Part shown: positions 28,143 through 36,885 of the stretch, in pieces
Position numbering within the stretch: the first letter of the stretch is position 1
Layout: every line of letters begins with the position of its first letter
Source of the DNA: Neobacillus ginsengisoli
GTDB taxonomy: Bacteria > Bacillota > Bacilli > Bacillales_B > DSM-18226
Direction: 5' to 3'
Length of the DNA: 64,000 nucleotides
NCBI RefSeq assembly: GCF_030813055.1
Contig: NZ_JAUSTW010000002.1
Coordinates: 248,001-312,000, forward strand
Notes under the pieces: generated by a model
Told to the model about the DNA's origin: nothing
Database searches by the model: none
What the model saw: the letters and a program-made list of their open reading frames with translations, nothing else
Program-made: the position numbers and the translations under genes

Positions 28143-28178
28143 GGGGGTGGCCGGAAAAAGTGGCCAGCCCTTTCTTTT
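28143..28178 (+). terminator. yjcZ terminator
   Basis: GGGGTGGCC pairs with GGCCAGCCC (one mismatch) and is followed by TTTCTTTT. Confidence 0.75.
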
Positions 28179-28247
28179 CCTGACAATCACCTTTTTACTC
28201 TTCCTTCATACAATAAAGTAGTTTATGAAGGAGCGTGGTCTTTTAAC

Positions 28248-28502
28248 ATGGATAATGGGTTTTTTAAAAACATTGAAAAGAAAACGGGCGTAAACATGAA
28301 AGATATCTTTGATTTAGCTAATTCTCTGCAGAATGCAAATTTTAAAGATGAAACAACCGTCCGCAATGTTATCCGCCGAGTGTCCCAAATTGCCAATAAA
28401 CCAGTTAATAAAGAAATGGAAGATCAAATTGTCAAGTCTATCATTAATGATGGCAAACAGCTTGATTTCAATACAATTTCAAAAATGATGAATAAGAAAT
28501 AA
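28248..28502 (+). CDS. spoVIF: SpoVIF sporulation protein
   Basis: 84-residue soluble protein needed for spore coat assembly and late gene control (YjcC in B. subtilis). N-terminus MDNGFFKNIEKKTGVNMKD and the tail LDFNTISKMMNKK match the family. The ribosome site GAAGGAG is somewhat distant (about 14 nt). Confidence 0.93.
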   Translation: MDNGFFKNIEKKTGVNMKDIFDLANSLQNANFKDETTVRNVIRRVSQIANKPVNKEMEDQIVKSIINDGKQLDFNTISKMMNKK

Positions 28503-28504
28503 AT

Positions 28505-28541
28505 CAAAAAGACCTCTTTCCTATGTGGAAAAGGTCTTTTT
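28505..28541. terminator. spoVIF/yjcD bidirectional terminator
   Basis: AAAAAGACCT and AGGTCTTTTT arms between convergent genes, with T-runs in both directions. Confidence 0.88.
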
Positions 28542-28544
28542 GGT

Positions 28545-30839
28545 TTATTTTCTCTTTTTAAAAAGTGGAATTAAAAACCTCGAGCGATTCGCTTTTTTAC
28601 CTCGTCTGTTGCTCGGGACAGAAATAAATAGGCTTTCCCGGGCTCTCGTCATCGCAACATAAAAAAGCCGTCTTTCTTCTTCTATAGCCGTAAAATCACC
28701 GTTTCGATAGCTATCTAAGGCGAAGTCGTGCGGCAGGCTGCCATCTACAGCACCGATGATATAAACGCCTTGGTATTCGAGTCCTTTTGCCCGGTGAATG
28801 GTACTAAGGGTAATTGCCTCGGTAAAATGCTTACTTAAATTTTTTATTTCCTTGTTCATTGCCGACATATGCTCGGCATGTACCAATAATGCATCAATGG
28901 AGTCAAAGCTTTTCGCTGCCACTTTTAGGTCCTTTAAATCGTCGGATCCTTTTTCAAGTTTATTTGATTCATTCCCTCTTTTTTTCAAAAAATCAAGAAA
29001 TCCTATGTCTTTTTCAATTTTTTCAATCGCCGTAAGAGGAGATAACTGTTTCAAGGTTCGAATAGACGTGACCGCTTTTATTAATTTTTTTTCTTGAAAA
29101 GAGTGAGCTGTTTTTAAATGGGAAATTGCTTCGAGAAAACTGAAATCCTGAAGAATACTAATCGCTTTTATGTCCTTAAGCACCGCTTGCTTTAAAAATA
29201 AAAACGGCAAAATATCGGATAATGCCTGATTGTCATCTTCATTTAAGCTAATCTTTAGAAAAGCAAGGGCACATTTCACAATATAGCGATCGTAAAAGGA
29301 ATCTGCATCCAAATCAACTTTAAAAGGAAGATTGGAGCTTGCTAATCGTTCAAACACAGCCCTTGAGCCTGCGTTCGTCCGGTATAAAATAGCAAAATCC
29401 GAAGGGCTGGCGCCATTTGCAATCCTTTCTTGTAAATCGGTAACAATCATTGTAGCCTCTTCCTCTTCATCATAAGGAAAAAATAAAGCAGGGGGCATTC
29501 TGGATGAAAATTGCGCCTTCATTTTTTTCGTTCTTCTTATTTTATTGGCGGCAATCATTTGATTTGATGTTGAAACAATTTCATGGGATGAACGATAGTT
29601 TTGGTCAAGTGTGACCACTCTGGCATAAGGGAAATCTTTTTCAAAATCAAGCAAATAACTTGGGTCACTTCCCCGGAAGGAATAAATCGACTGATCATCA
29701 TCTCCAACGGCACAAACATTTTTGTGCTTTCTGGATAAAAGCTTAATCAGCTCGTATTGAACCTTATTAATATCTTGAAATTCATCAATTAAAAAATAGT
29801 GAAAGCGATCCTGATATTGCTCTAGAATGGATGGAAAAGAGCTAAAAAGCTTGTAACAGCCGATAAGCATATCATCAAAATCAAAATGTCCTTCACGATC
29901 TTTATATTCTTCATATTTTCTGTATAAAAAGACTGCTTTTTCTTCAAAATCAGTGGCAGGCTTGACTTCGTGCGGCATAAGAAGCGAGTTTTTCCAATAG
30001 CCGATTTGCTGGAGAGCTAAATCATACGCAAATTCTTTTTCAGATAAATTCAGCTCTTTTCCGGCTTCCTTCAGAATTTTGTCGCGCTGCCATTCTTTTT
30101 TAAGCAGCTTGTTAGAAGACCAATTTTGTGCATCATGGTACATGAGAATCCGGTAAAAAATACTATGGAAAGTACCGGTAACAAGTTGATTAATTTTTTC
30201 CTTCTTCATTTGCGGGTAAGAAAGTAAGCGGTTCTTCATTTCAGCTGCAGCTTTTGACGTAAAGGTAACGAGCATTATTGAATGCGGATCTATTTGTTCA
30301 ACATCCAGCATATAAGCAGTTCGCGCAGTTAACACACGTGTTTTTCCACTTCCTGCACCGGCAAGGACTAATAGTGATCCCTTCGTTTCTGAAACAGCGT
30401 CAGCTTGGCTTTCATCAAGAAAAACATTATTTTTTTCTAATAGGTGTAAATAGGGAGAGTGTGTATCCATTTTTGCATTAATAATATTTGTAAAGGGTGT
30501 TGTAATCTCAATATTTTTCGCAGGTGTAAACAGATCATAATTTTTAGGAGCTTCCAATATCGTTCTTCCTTTTGGAATTTGAAATCCATTTAAATCCTGA
30601 TAGTTTAGGATGGTTTCTGAGTTGTTTTGTGTGAGAATCGGTTCAGGACACTGATTCTCAGGTGAATGAGCATGAAAAAAGCGGGGGAAGCCCTGAATTC
30701 CAAGAAACAATCGGACCTTTTCGTTACAAACTGGGCAAAACAATTCACCATTTCTTCCTGCGATAAATATTTTTTGATATTGGTCCCGATCAAATTGATC
30801 AAGGACAATCGTTCGATTTTGATAGATAGCAGTTTTCAT
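28545..30839 (-). CDS. yjcD: UvrD/Rep-type helicase with N-terminal zinc ribbon
   Basis: SF1A ATP-dependent DNA helicase, 764 residues. Walker A GAGSGKT at 161-167 within LVLAGAGSGKTRVLTAR; Walker B FLIDEFQD; GDDDQSIYSFRG; DQNYRSS; C-terminal ATLSTIHRAKGLE-type motif (ITLSTIHRAKGLEYQGVY) and VAMTRA. The unusual part is an N-terminal zinc-ribbon module (C35, C38, H56/H58, C64) absent from UvrD/PcrA and almost the same as that of CoiA. Possibly targets the helicase to particular DNA ends. Confidence 0.93.
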   Translation of the reverse strand: MKTAIYQNRTIVLDQFDRDQYQKIFIAGRNGELFCPVCNEKVRLFLGIQGFPRFFHAHSPENQCPEPILTQNNSETILNYQDLNGFQIPKGRTILEAPKNYDLFTPAKNIEITTPFTNIINAKMDTHSPYLHLLEKNNVFLDESQADAVSETKGSLLVLAGAGSGKTRVLTARTAYMLDVEQIDPHSIMLVTFTSKAAAEMKNRLLSYPQMKKEKINQLVTGTFHSIFYRILMYHDAQNWSSNKLLKKEWQRDKILKEAGKELNLSEKEFAYDLALQQIGYWKNSLLMPHEVKPATDFEEKAVFLYRKYEEYKDREGHFDFDDMLIGCYKLFSSFPSILEQYQDRFHYFLIDEFQDINKVQYELIKLLSRKHKNVCAVGDDDQSIYSFRGSDPSYLLDFEKDFPYARVVTLDQNYRSSHEIVSTSNQMIAANKIRRTKKMKAQFSSRMPPALFFPYDEEEEATMIVTDLQERIANGASPSDFAILYRTNAGSRAVFERLASSNLPFKVDLDADSFYDRYIVKCALAFLKISLNEDDNQALSDILPFLFLKQAVLKDIKAISILQDFSFLEAISHLKTAHSFQEKKLIKAVTSIRTLKQLSPLTAIEKIEKDIGFLDFLKKRGNESNKLEKGSDDLKDLKVAAKSFDSIDALLVHAEHMSAMNKEIKNLSKHFTEAITLSTIHRAKGLEYQGVYIIGAVDGSLPHDFALDSYRNGDFTAIEEERRLFYVAMTRARESLFISVPSNRRGKKANRSRFLIPLFKKRK

Positions 30840-30934
30840 AGATTATTATCCTCGATTTCGAAAAATAAGACATGTTCTATCATATCAAAACCTACTATAT
30901 TCTAAAAGGGTTTATAATAGAAGGGGAATTTATC

Positions 30935-30977
30935 CAAAAAAGAAGAAGAGCACCTGTTGTTTTGTTGACAAGTGCTC
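30935..30977 (-). terminator. yjcG-yjcF terminator
   Basis: On the minus strand GAGCAC and GTGCTC outer arms with additional pairing inside, followed by TTCTTCTTTTTT. Downstream of yjcF and before yjcD. Confidence 0.8.
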
Positions 30978-30985
30978 CAAACTGC

Positions 30986-31408
30986 TTACATTTTTTTAAC
31001 CATCGTTTTATGCGGAATTCCTGCATCCAAAAATTCCTCTGAGACGACCTCATAACCAAGACCGGCATAAAAAGGAATGGCATGGGTTTGGGCATTAAGC
31101 TTTAATTTATGAATCCCGTTCTCACAAGCGTAATTTTCGACAGCTTTCATTATTTCTTTTCCGGCTCCCGTTTTTCTTGCTTCTTTTACTACACAAATTC
31201 GTTCTACTTTTCCATAGCCATCGACTACACGAAAACGACCGGCCCCAATGGGTAAACCTCCATGATATAGAATAAAATGAGCGGCTTCCTTTTCGTGGTG
31301 ATCGATTTCTTCTTCAGCAGGCACGTTTTGTTCTTCAATGAAAACAGTTCTTCTAACTGAAAAAGCATCTTCCAGTTCTTGTTGATTTCCAACTATCTTT
31401 ACTGTCAC
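30986..31408 (-). CDS. yjcF: GNAT acetyltransferase YjcF
   Basis: 140-residue single-domain N-acetyltransferase. Acetyl-CoA loop region is VVKEARKTGAGKEIMKAVE (R-x-x-G-x-G/A type), followed by AQTHAIPFYAGLGYEVVSEEF. Substrate unknown. Begins 4 nt after the yjcG stop, so translated as an operon. Confidence 0.92.
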   Translation of the reverse strand: MTVKIVGNQQELEDAFSVRRTVFIEEQNVPAEEEIDHHEKEAAHFILYHGGLPIGAGRFRVVDGYGKVERICVVKEARKTGAGKEIMKAVENYACENGIHKLKLNAQTHAIPFYAGLGYEVVSEEFLDAGIPHKTMVKKM

Positions 31409-31412
31409 TTTT

Positions 31413-31928
31413 TTACGATTCCCTTCCTAGCCGAAATGTTTCATATACTGTCCAAGAGCCATTTTCCAGTTGATAGAGGAGGTGGAAGCGATCCACAGTT
31501 TCTTCATGATTAACTTTGGTCATTCGTAAGGAGCCGTATACATCTGAATGCTCATCATTTGACAGCTTTTGGCCGATTGTAATATGAGGTACAAACGAAT
31601 ATTCTAATTTTTGCACGTTTAATTCATGATTAATCTCGGTATGCAATTCTGTAAGCGCTTCAGTTGGGTCAACTTTAATATAGATGACATTATTTACTGG
31701 CTGAAAAGAGCTAATTTTAGAAGTTTTCAAAGAGAAAACATGATGATGGCCGGCAATCTTCCGTAATTTGTCAGCAAATTGAACGGCATCCTCTTCAGAC
31801 GCTTCAAATGCATTTTTTAAGGTTAGGTGCGGTGGAATTAATGCATAATGCGGGTCATAGCGTTTGCGATAGGAATTCACTAAATCCTGAAGCTTTTTTG
31901 ATGGGAAAATAACAACTCCAAATTTCAT
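31413..31928 (-). CDS. yjcG: 2'-5' RNA ligase-like phosphoesterase YjcG
   Basis: 171-residue 2H phosphoesterase superfamily protein. The two catalytic HxT motifs are visible as PPHLTLKN and VPHITIGQ. Length and position match YjcG. The RNA or nucleotide substrate is not known. GGAGG precedes the start. Confidence 0.92.
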   Translation of the reverse strand: MKFGVVIFPSKKLQDLVNSYRKRYDPHYALIPPHLTLKNAFEASEEDAVQFADKLRKIAGHHHVFSLKTSKISSFQPVNNVIYIKVDPTEALTELHTEINHELNVQKLEYSFVPHITIGQKLSNDEHSDVYGSLRMTKVNHEETVDRFHLLYQLENGSWTVYETFRLGRES

Positions 31929-32069
31929 ACGTAAACCTCCGTTTGTACAAATTTATTTAATAATCAGGTGATTCCGAAATGAAAATAAATCAATCAAACA
32001 GCCTTCTTGGTATTATAGCAAATTTTCAAAATATTATACAAGAAAAAGATTTCTTGCAATTTTTTTCTA

Positions 32070-32792
32070 CTAAAAAAGCATTTTTAAAGCACGTCTTAAG
32101 TCAGGCTGCCAGTGAGTCCATGTATGATTTCCATTAAACTCCTCAAAAAAGTATGTTAATGATTTTTGTGATATTATTTTTGAAAGCTTGCGGTTTGGAG
32201 TCAAGAAGTCGCTTACTTTTCCATCTGTTGTTTGAACTTCTGTTTCTTGATTGCCTACCACATGATAAATTTCTAACAGCTGCGATTCCGAGAAATTTTC
32301 GACCAGTTCAAGCACGGTATTGTCCACAAAAGGAGATTGCAAAAGTACCTTTCCAAATGTGTGCGGGTATTGAAGGGCTGTCATCAAAGAAACGGTAGCA
32401 CCAAGGGAGTCACCGATAAGTGCTCTTGTGGAACCCATTTGATAGGTAGGAAACTCTTTATCAAGATAAGGAGCTAATTCATGCGCAAGAAAGCGGATGT
32501 ATTGTTGATTCTGATCCCCGTCAGGATGATATTTCCTACGGCGGTCCTTAACATCTTTATAGGGAATCCCAACAATAATCAGATTGGTAATTTCCTTTTC
32601 AAAAAGAAACTCATCAGCCAATCTGCCAATTCTTCCAAGTTGAAAATAATCCCTGCCATCCTGGGCAATTAACAGCGTGTATTTATATAAGGGTGAATAG
32701 TTGGCAGGTAAATAGACTAGGAGCTGCAATTCTTCTCCTAGCTCCAAGCTTTGAAAGGTAAGTTCTTTGATCGTTCCTTTTGGAAACTTCAT
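32070..32792 (-). CDS. yjcH: alpha/beta-hydrolase esterase YjcH
   Basis: 240-residue esterase-D/enterochelin-esterase-like hydrolase. Nucleophile elbow IGDSLGATVS (Ser), LLIAQDGRDYF near the oxyanion region, and a terminal HTWTHWQPDL supplying the catalytic His. ATG at 32792 chosen because GGAGGAAT precedes it; a longer reading has no ribosome site. Confidence 0.9.
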   Translation of the reverse strand: MKFPKGTIKELTFQSLELGEELQLLVYLPANYSPLYKYTLLIAQDGRDYFQLGRIGRLADEFLFEKEITNLIIVGIPYKDVKDRRRKYHPDGDQNQQYIRFLAHELAPYLDKEFPTYQMGSTRALIGDSLGATVSLMTALQYPHTFGKVLLQSPFVDNTVLELVENFSESQLLEIYHVVGNQETEVQTTDGKVSDFLTPNRKLSKIISQKSLTYFFEEFNGNHTWTHWQPDLRRALKMLF

Positions 32793-32910
32793 GAGACAAT
32801 TCCTCCATAATTTGAATGTACAAATGCATTTTAACACAACTGGAATGGAATTGCTTTCAATCAAAAGATGGGATGTGGTAGTTAAGAAGTCCGGGGTGTT
32901 ACTTACGTAA

Positions 32911-33135
32911 TCAATGTAGCCACTGACGTTTTGAACTGGTTCCGGGCAAAATGGATAAAATGTTTTCTCGGCGGAAGGTTCTCATCTGTTTACGAAGCAG
33001 GCAATAGGCACGAATGTATTCATTATTCACTTCCTTTACAATCAATTTCCGCTGTGATAACATCCGGTCCTCGGAAAGATAAATCATTTCCAATGGAATA
33101 TTTTCTTCTATAGAACGTAAAAAAAGTCCATCCAT
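32911..33135 (-). CDS. small WYL-like domain protein
   Basis: 74 residues from the ATG with AAAGGCGGG upstream. The pattern LFLRSIEENIPLEMIYLSEDRMLSQRKLIVKEVNNEYIRAYCLLRKQMRTFRRENILSI, described by its key parts (MIYL, AYC, RTFR), resembles stand-alone WYL-like proteins of bacilli. Probably a ligand- or nucleotide-binding regulator; function unproven. Last gene of the conserved block before the tRNA. Confidence 0.65.
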   Translation of the reverse strand: MDGLFLRSIEENIPLEMIYLSEDRMLSQRKLIVKEVNNEYIRAYCLLRKQMRTFRRENILSILPGTSSKRQWLH

Positions 33136-33272
33136 GTGATCCCGCCTTTCATTCTTTTTATTATTATAACCAAACATTTGTTCTTTATTCAATTAATAAT
33201 CAGAACAAATGTTTCTATTTTGTTTAGAGAGTTTTTTAATTAAAATGTTTAAGAGGAGGAATGAAAAAGCTA

Positions 33273-33300
33273 TTGACATTTGAAGTTGTTTGACTATAAT
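33273..33300 (+). promoter_or_regulatory. tRNA-Val promoter
   Basis: Consensus TTGACA (33273-33278), 16-bp spacer, TATAAT (33295-33300), about 57 bp upstream of the tRNA. Confidence 0.85.
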
Positions 33301-33306
33301 TAGAAA

Positions 33307-33342
33307 TGTAACTTAAATAAAGATTTTAAATTCTAAGTTACA
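33307..33342 (+). repeat. inverted repeat in tRNA leader
   Basis: Nine-base arms TGTAACTTA (33307-33315) and TAAGTTACA (33334-33342) start at the predicted transcription start, between the promoter and the tRNA. Could be an operator or a 5' hairpin of the tRNA precursor. Confidence 0.6.
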
Positions 33343-33356
33343 AAATTATAAAATAT

Positions 33357-33428
33357 GACTTGTTAGCTCAGTGGGAGAGCACTTCCTTGACAGGGAAGGG
33401 GTCGTGGGTTCGAATCCCTCACAGGTCA
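33357..33428 (+). tRNA. tRNA-Val (GAC)
   Basis: Cloverleaf can be drawn by hand: acceptor GACTTGT/ACAGGTC, D-stem GCTC/GAGC with a 7-nt loop, anticodon stem CTTCC/GGAAG with loop TTGACAG (anticodon GAC), T-arm GTGGG-TTCGAAT-CCCTC. The T-stem has a T-T mismatch at 50-64. Discriminator A; CCA not encoded. A lone tRNA with its own promoter and terminator, at the end of the conserved gene order. Confidence 0.93.
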
Positions 33429-33477
33429 TCAAATATTCTATGTAGTGACCCTTGATATATAAGGGTTTCTAATGGTT

Positions 33478-33508
33478 ATACCACTTTTAATGAAGTGGTA
33501 TTTTTTAT
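33478..33508 (+). terminator. tRNA-Val terminator
   Basis: ATACCACTT and AAGTGGTAT arms, 6-nt loop, T-run. Confidence 0.9.
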
Positions 33509-33768
33509 TAGACTGTGTTTTATATAACCAAAACATTGAGGTAGTAACAGTTAATCCCCACATAGTAAAAAGGAATAAAGAGAATCGTGATAATACCCAA
33601 TCTAAGAGTGATAAAAAAGATGCACTCGTTATCGCGGATATGGTCAAAAACGGCTACTATTCCTTTATTCGCCTTTCATCAGAATCATTTGAGAAGCTTA
33701 GAGTTCTAATGTCTATTCGTGATGTGATTGTTAAATGTCTCGTAATGTCTATTAATCAAATTAAATAA
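33505..33768 (+). pseudogene. IS110-family transposase remnant
   Basis: The reading frame VNPHIVKRNKENRD...SKSDKKDALVIADMVKNGYYS...ELRVL-like (EKLRVLMSIRD) is the RuvC-like DEDD region of IS110-type transposases. Only an internal part of about 80 residues remains; the N-terminal catalytic part and the whole C-terminal Tnp domain are missing. A fragment KKLLMIKGIVVTHSF at about 33795-33840 may derive from the Tnp domain. Non-functional. Confidence 0.85.
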
Positions 33769-34069
33769 GTTCTCTACAAAATCCCATTTGCAAAAAAACT
33801 ACTTATGATTAAAGGAATAGTAGTAACTCATTCCTTTATTTAACTATGCCTTCACGAAGCCAAAATGATCTGAACTCATTCCATTTACCCGTAATTCCAA
33901 TTACAAGGGTTACGAAATCCTGCGAATAAGTGAGCATTCGAGAGATATTCGTATTAAACTGAGGGAGTTCAATAAGAAATAACTAACAATAAAATTTTAA
34001 AAATGGTATCCTTAAGAAGCTATTAAGAAAATAGAATATCATTAATTTTTTAAGAGAAGAGTGAATGTA
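33769..34069. other. decayed intergenic region
   Basis: No intact gene. It holds the possible IS110 C-terminal scrap and an open stretch ending at the TAA 33980-33982 that reads ...YKGYEILRISEHSRDIRIK..., which looks coding-like but has no start or ribosome site. I cannot assign it. Confidence 0.4.
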
Positions 34070-34846
34070 GTGAGAATAGGTTTTTTTGATTCTGGTATAG
34101 GTGGAATAACTGTACTTCATCAAGCTCTGAAGTATCTACCGAATGAAGATTACATATTTTATGCTGATACCTTACACGTTCCGTATGGTGAAAAACCTAA
34201 GGAAGAGGTAAGAGAGTATATTTTTAATGCAGTTGACTTTATAGCTAATCAAGGCGTGAAGGCATTAGTCATTGCTTGTAATACTGCAACCAGTATCGCA
34301 GTGGAAGACCTTCGCCAAATGTATAATTTCCCTATTTTAGGTATTGAACCTGCCGTAAAACCAGCTGTTCAAAACTGTGAGGGAAAACGCAAAAAAGTAT
34401 TAGTTTTGGCGACTAATTTGACTCTCAGAGAGGAAAAGTTCCATAATCTTGTGAAAAGTATAGACCATCACGATATTGTTGAAAGTTTACCCCTTCCTGG
34501 TCTTGTAGAATTCGCTGAGAATTTTGAATTTAGAGAAGAGAAAGTTGTACCATATTTAAGAGAAAAATTATCTTCGTTTGATTTAAAACAGTACGGCACC
34601 ATTGTTCTTGGATGCACTCATTTCCCATATTTTACAAAAAGTTTAAAGAAACTATTTCTTGAAGAAGTGGACATAATTTCTGGAAGTATTGGAACTGCAA
34701 AAAACTTAATGCGAATTCTCGAAGCAAAGAACCAAATTAACGATGGAACTGGAGACATTTTATATTTTAAATCTGGTTATAAAGTAGAAGATAAAGAATC
34801 ATTGTCTAATTATAAAAAGTTACTGACAATGTTAGATAAAGTGTAA
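34070..34846 (+). CDS. murI: glutamate racemase (second-type, YrpC-like)
   Basis: Interconverts L- and D-glutamate for peptidoglycan (or poly-glutamate). 258 residues from GTG 34070, giving the canonical start MRIGFFDSGIGG; a GTG nine bases earlier is possible. The two catalytic cysteines are in IACNTA (Cys70) and GCTHFP (Cys182). Lies outside the usual racE context, so probably a second racemase like B. subtilis YrpC. Ribosome site weak. Confidence 0.9.
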   Translation: MRIGFFDSGIGGITVLHQALKYLPNEDYIFYADTLHVPYGEKPKEEVREYIFNAVDFIANQGVKALVIACNTATSIAVEDLRQMYNFPILGIEPAVKPAVQNCEGKRKKVLVLATNLTLREEKFHNLVKSIDHHDIVESLPLPGLVEFAENFEFREEKVVPYLREKLSSFDLKQYGTIVLGCTHFPYFTKSLKKLFLEEVDIISGSIGTAKNLMRILEAKNQINDGTGDILYFKSGYKVEDKESLSNYKKLLTMLDKV

Positions 34847-34927
34847 AAACAGAACTTTTCCTCTGCTTGTGTCACCCAAATTTGAAGGATAACCTACTTA
34901 AAAACAGGTGCTTAAATCGAAAATATT

Positions 34928-34951
34928 AGGCTGTTCCGACAGCCTTTTCTT
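34928..34951 (+). terminator. terminator after murI
   Basis: GGCTGT and ACAGCC with TCCG tetraloop, then TTTTCTT. Confidence 0.85.
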
Positions 34952-34962
34952 ATTCATAAAAT

Positions 34963-35000
34963 AGATTGTGAAATATTGTACTTAAAGTAACGGGTGCAAT
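34963..35000 (+). repeat. dispersed repeat, right module
   Basis: GATTGTGAAATATTGTACTT then AAAGTAACGGGTGCA: a copy of the right module shared with 36851, 46730, 52901 and 55550. Confidence 0.8.
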
Positions 35001-35194
35001 ATTTGTGCGAAATGTTTCTAGCTTAAATTGAGAATGGTCCACAATACTCAGGTAAAGGCTAGACAGTTCCTATCGGAACTGAAGGATTATATCGAAGAGT
35101 CAAATGACTGGGTAACGCCCTGAAGGGTTCTTAGTTGTTGTTTAGCTTATTTTAATATCAGTAAAAGTGATAGCTAATTGGATGATAACGGGTA

Positions 35195-36295
35195 TCATGA
35201 TGTTCCTAATTTTTTCTTCACCTTTTTCACAATCAGTATCAGAAAAAAGAGTAAAGGAATGTAACCATAATTTATGAAAAAGGCTATTTTCCCAGTAAAA
35301 TCGTTCAGCGCGTTAATTTGCTGCCGTGTCTTTAAAAAATTAATGGTGATTAATACGACAATTGATATCATAAGAACCCCGTATTTTTGTTTTAGATTGG
35401 TCACCCTTTTTACAATACGGCTTGCACACCATAGGGTAATACAAACATTGGGGAGAACAATTAGAATCCAATTGGCGATACCAATGTATTCAAATCTCTC
35501 CACAAAAGGCATTTCTACTATTTTCCATATCGTCAAAGTTGGCCAGATGTTCTTAAGCAGCTGTCCCTCTGAAAAAAAAGCAAAGGTTCCAATAGTAAGA
35601 AGCGTATAGAGAATAGTGGTAAAAAGAACACAAAGATGGACCCATTGCTTTGATTTTTGCGGTTCTTTGATAAACGGATAAACAAACAATATTACTTCAT
35701 AGCCAAGATAAGTGAATGACATTTGATAAGATGCCGTGACCAAATCCATAATCGAGTGGTCAAAGATCGGAAGTAAGTTTCTGATATCAGAATAAGGTAT
35801 GATAAACGAAAAAGTGAATATTAAATAGGCTGGAAGAACAGTTCCAAAGTATGCCACACCAGTTACGATTCTAAACCCTCCGAAAATAATGTAGATGGCT
35901 AAACAACAAAAACCCAGGGAATACCAAAAGGTACTCAAATCCGGAAACATCCATACTTGAATGACATCAATATAAGTTCTAAGTGTTGTGAGAGTGATAA
36001 GGATAAAATAGATAACGAATGGCAAAGACATTAGTTTGCCTATTTTCTTTCCAAATACGAAACTATGAGCTGTCATTATATCCCCATTAGCCTTTTCAAC
36101 AATTTTGTAAATCATCCATACAATGACATGGATACTTAAACCGGCAATAAGAACAGCTATCCATGCATCATATCCTGCAGTTTGGGCGATTATGCGCTGG
36201 AAGCCAAGGACCCCTACGCCAAACTGCATTTGGTGAACTATAAAAAAAACTAAAAAAGGCGATATTTTTGCTTTTTCAGGTATAAAATGCTCCAT
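35195..36295 (-). CDS. GerAB-type spore germination permease (orphan)
   Basis: 366-residue APC-superfamily membrane protein of the GerAB/spore-permease family with ten predicted helices. N-terminal KISPFLVFFIVHQMQFGVGVLG and the GYE/SYQMSFTYLGYEVILFVYPFIKEP segments are characteristic. The GerA and GerC partners are not adjacent, so it is an orphan subunit that may act with GerA/GerC proteins encoded elsewhere. Start preceded by a GGAGGAAG-type site. Confidence 0.88.
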   Translation of the reverse strand: MEHFIPEKAKISPFLVFFIVHQMQFGVGVLGFQRIIAQTAGYDAWIAVLIAGLSIHVIVWMIYKIVEKANGDIMTAHSFVFGKKIGKLMSLPFVIYFILITLTTLRTYIDVIQVWMFPDLSTFWYSLGFCCLAIYIIFGGFRIVTGVAYFGTVLPAYLIFTFSFIIPYSDIRNLLPIFDHSIMDLVTASYQMSFTYLGYEVILFVYPFIKEPQKSKQWVHLCVLFTTILYTLLTIGTFAFFSEGQLLKNIWPTLTIWKIVEMPFVERFEYIGIANWILIVLPNVCITLWCASRIVKRVTNLKQKYGVLMISIVVLITINFLKTRQQINALNDFTGKIAFFINYGYIPLLFFLILIVKKVKKKLGTS

Positions 36296-36518
36296 AGCGC
36301 TTCCTCCGGTTCCTATTCGTCACAATCTCTTTTTTTTGCTTTTCTTTCTTGGGGTAAAACGAGTAGGGGGTAGTGTCCATAAACCTTGTGGCCGTTTGGA
36401 TTGTTTGCTGTGGGAGCCTGATATGAGAAGTAGGTCTTAATAAGTGTGTCTGTATTTATCCTTTCCTTATATGGAAGAATTATGAATTATGTTGTTGTAT
36501 TAAAAAATGTAAACTTGA
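36296..36518. other. intergenic region
   Basis: Upstream region of the GerAB-type gene on the minus strand, with its ribosome site near the edge. No other recognisable feature. Confidence 0.4.
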
Positions 36519-36763
36519 ATGGAAAGCGTTACTGATGGGATTCCAGAAGATGTTTTTCAAAAGGCATTACCGATAAAAGCGGCGAACTTATTGTTTTACA
36601 TATAATTCAAATTTGGGAATGCCTACGTTCCACCTTAGGTATGCCGATTTCAAAAAACATTCTTGGAAGCAAGATTTACGGTGAACTACTTGATGAAACA
36701 TTGGAAGAAGTAAAACAAGAATTAATGGAATATATTGAGGAAGTATTACAAGATGTAAATTAA
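36519..36763 (+). pseudogene. frameshifted small gene, unknown
   Basis: An ATG-initiated frame (MESVTDGIPEDVFQK) is followed, in a different frame, by GITDKSGELIVLHIIQIWE, STLGMPISKNILGSKIYGEL and a charged helical tail ending in EEVLQDVN-TAA. The two halves join smoothly if one frameshift near 36565 is assumed, giving about 81 residues. Not recognised. Confidence 0.55.
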
Positions 36764-36850
36764 CGTTATAACTTAACGAGCATGTAACTATAAATTATCG
36801 ATTGTAATTAATAAGTAATCCATCGAAATAAATGATGTGTTTGTTAATAA

Positions 36851-36885
36851 ATACACTTAAACTAACAGGTCTTTAGTTAAATAAG
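36851..36885 (+). repeat. dispersed repeat, right module end
   Basis: ACTTAAACTAACAGGTCTTT then AGTTAAATAAG, the same end as the copy near 45440; it runs straight into a long hairpin. Confidence 0.7.

Larger units (their letters stand above)
34847..35194. other. intergenic region with repeat and coding scrap
   Basis: Contains a terminator (34928-34951), one repeat copy (34963-35000), and a short open stretch (about 35026-35121) reading TQVKARQFLSELKDYIEESNDW that ends in TGA. The last looks like the tail of a lost gene; no start or ribosome site. Confidence 0.45.

Noticed and set aside
27997..28221. 74-codon and overlapping frames across yjcZ
   Set aside because: The YjcZ frame (27995) has the ribosome site and the family pattern; the others run through its terminator.
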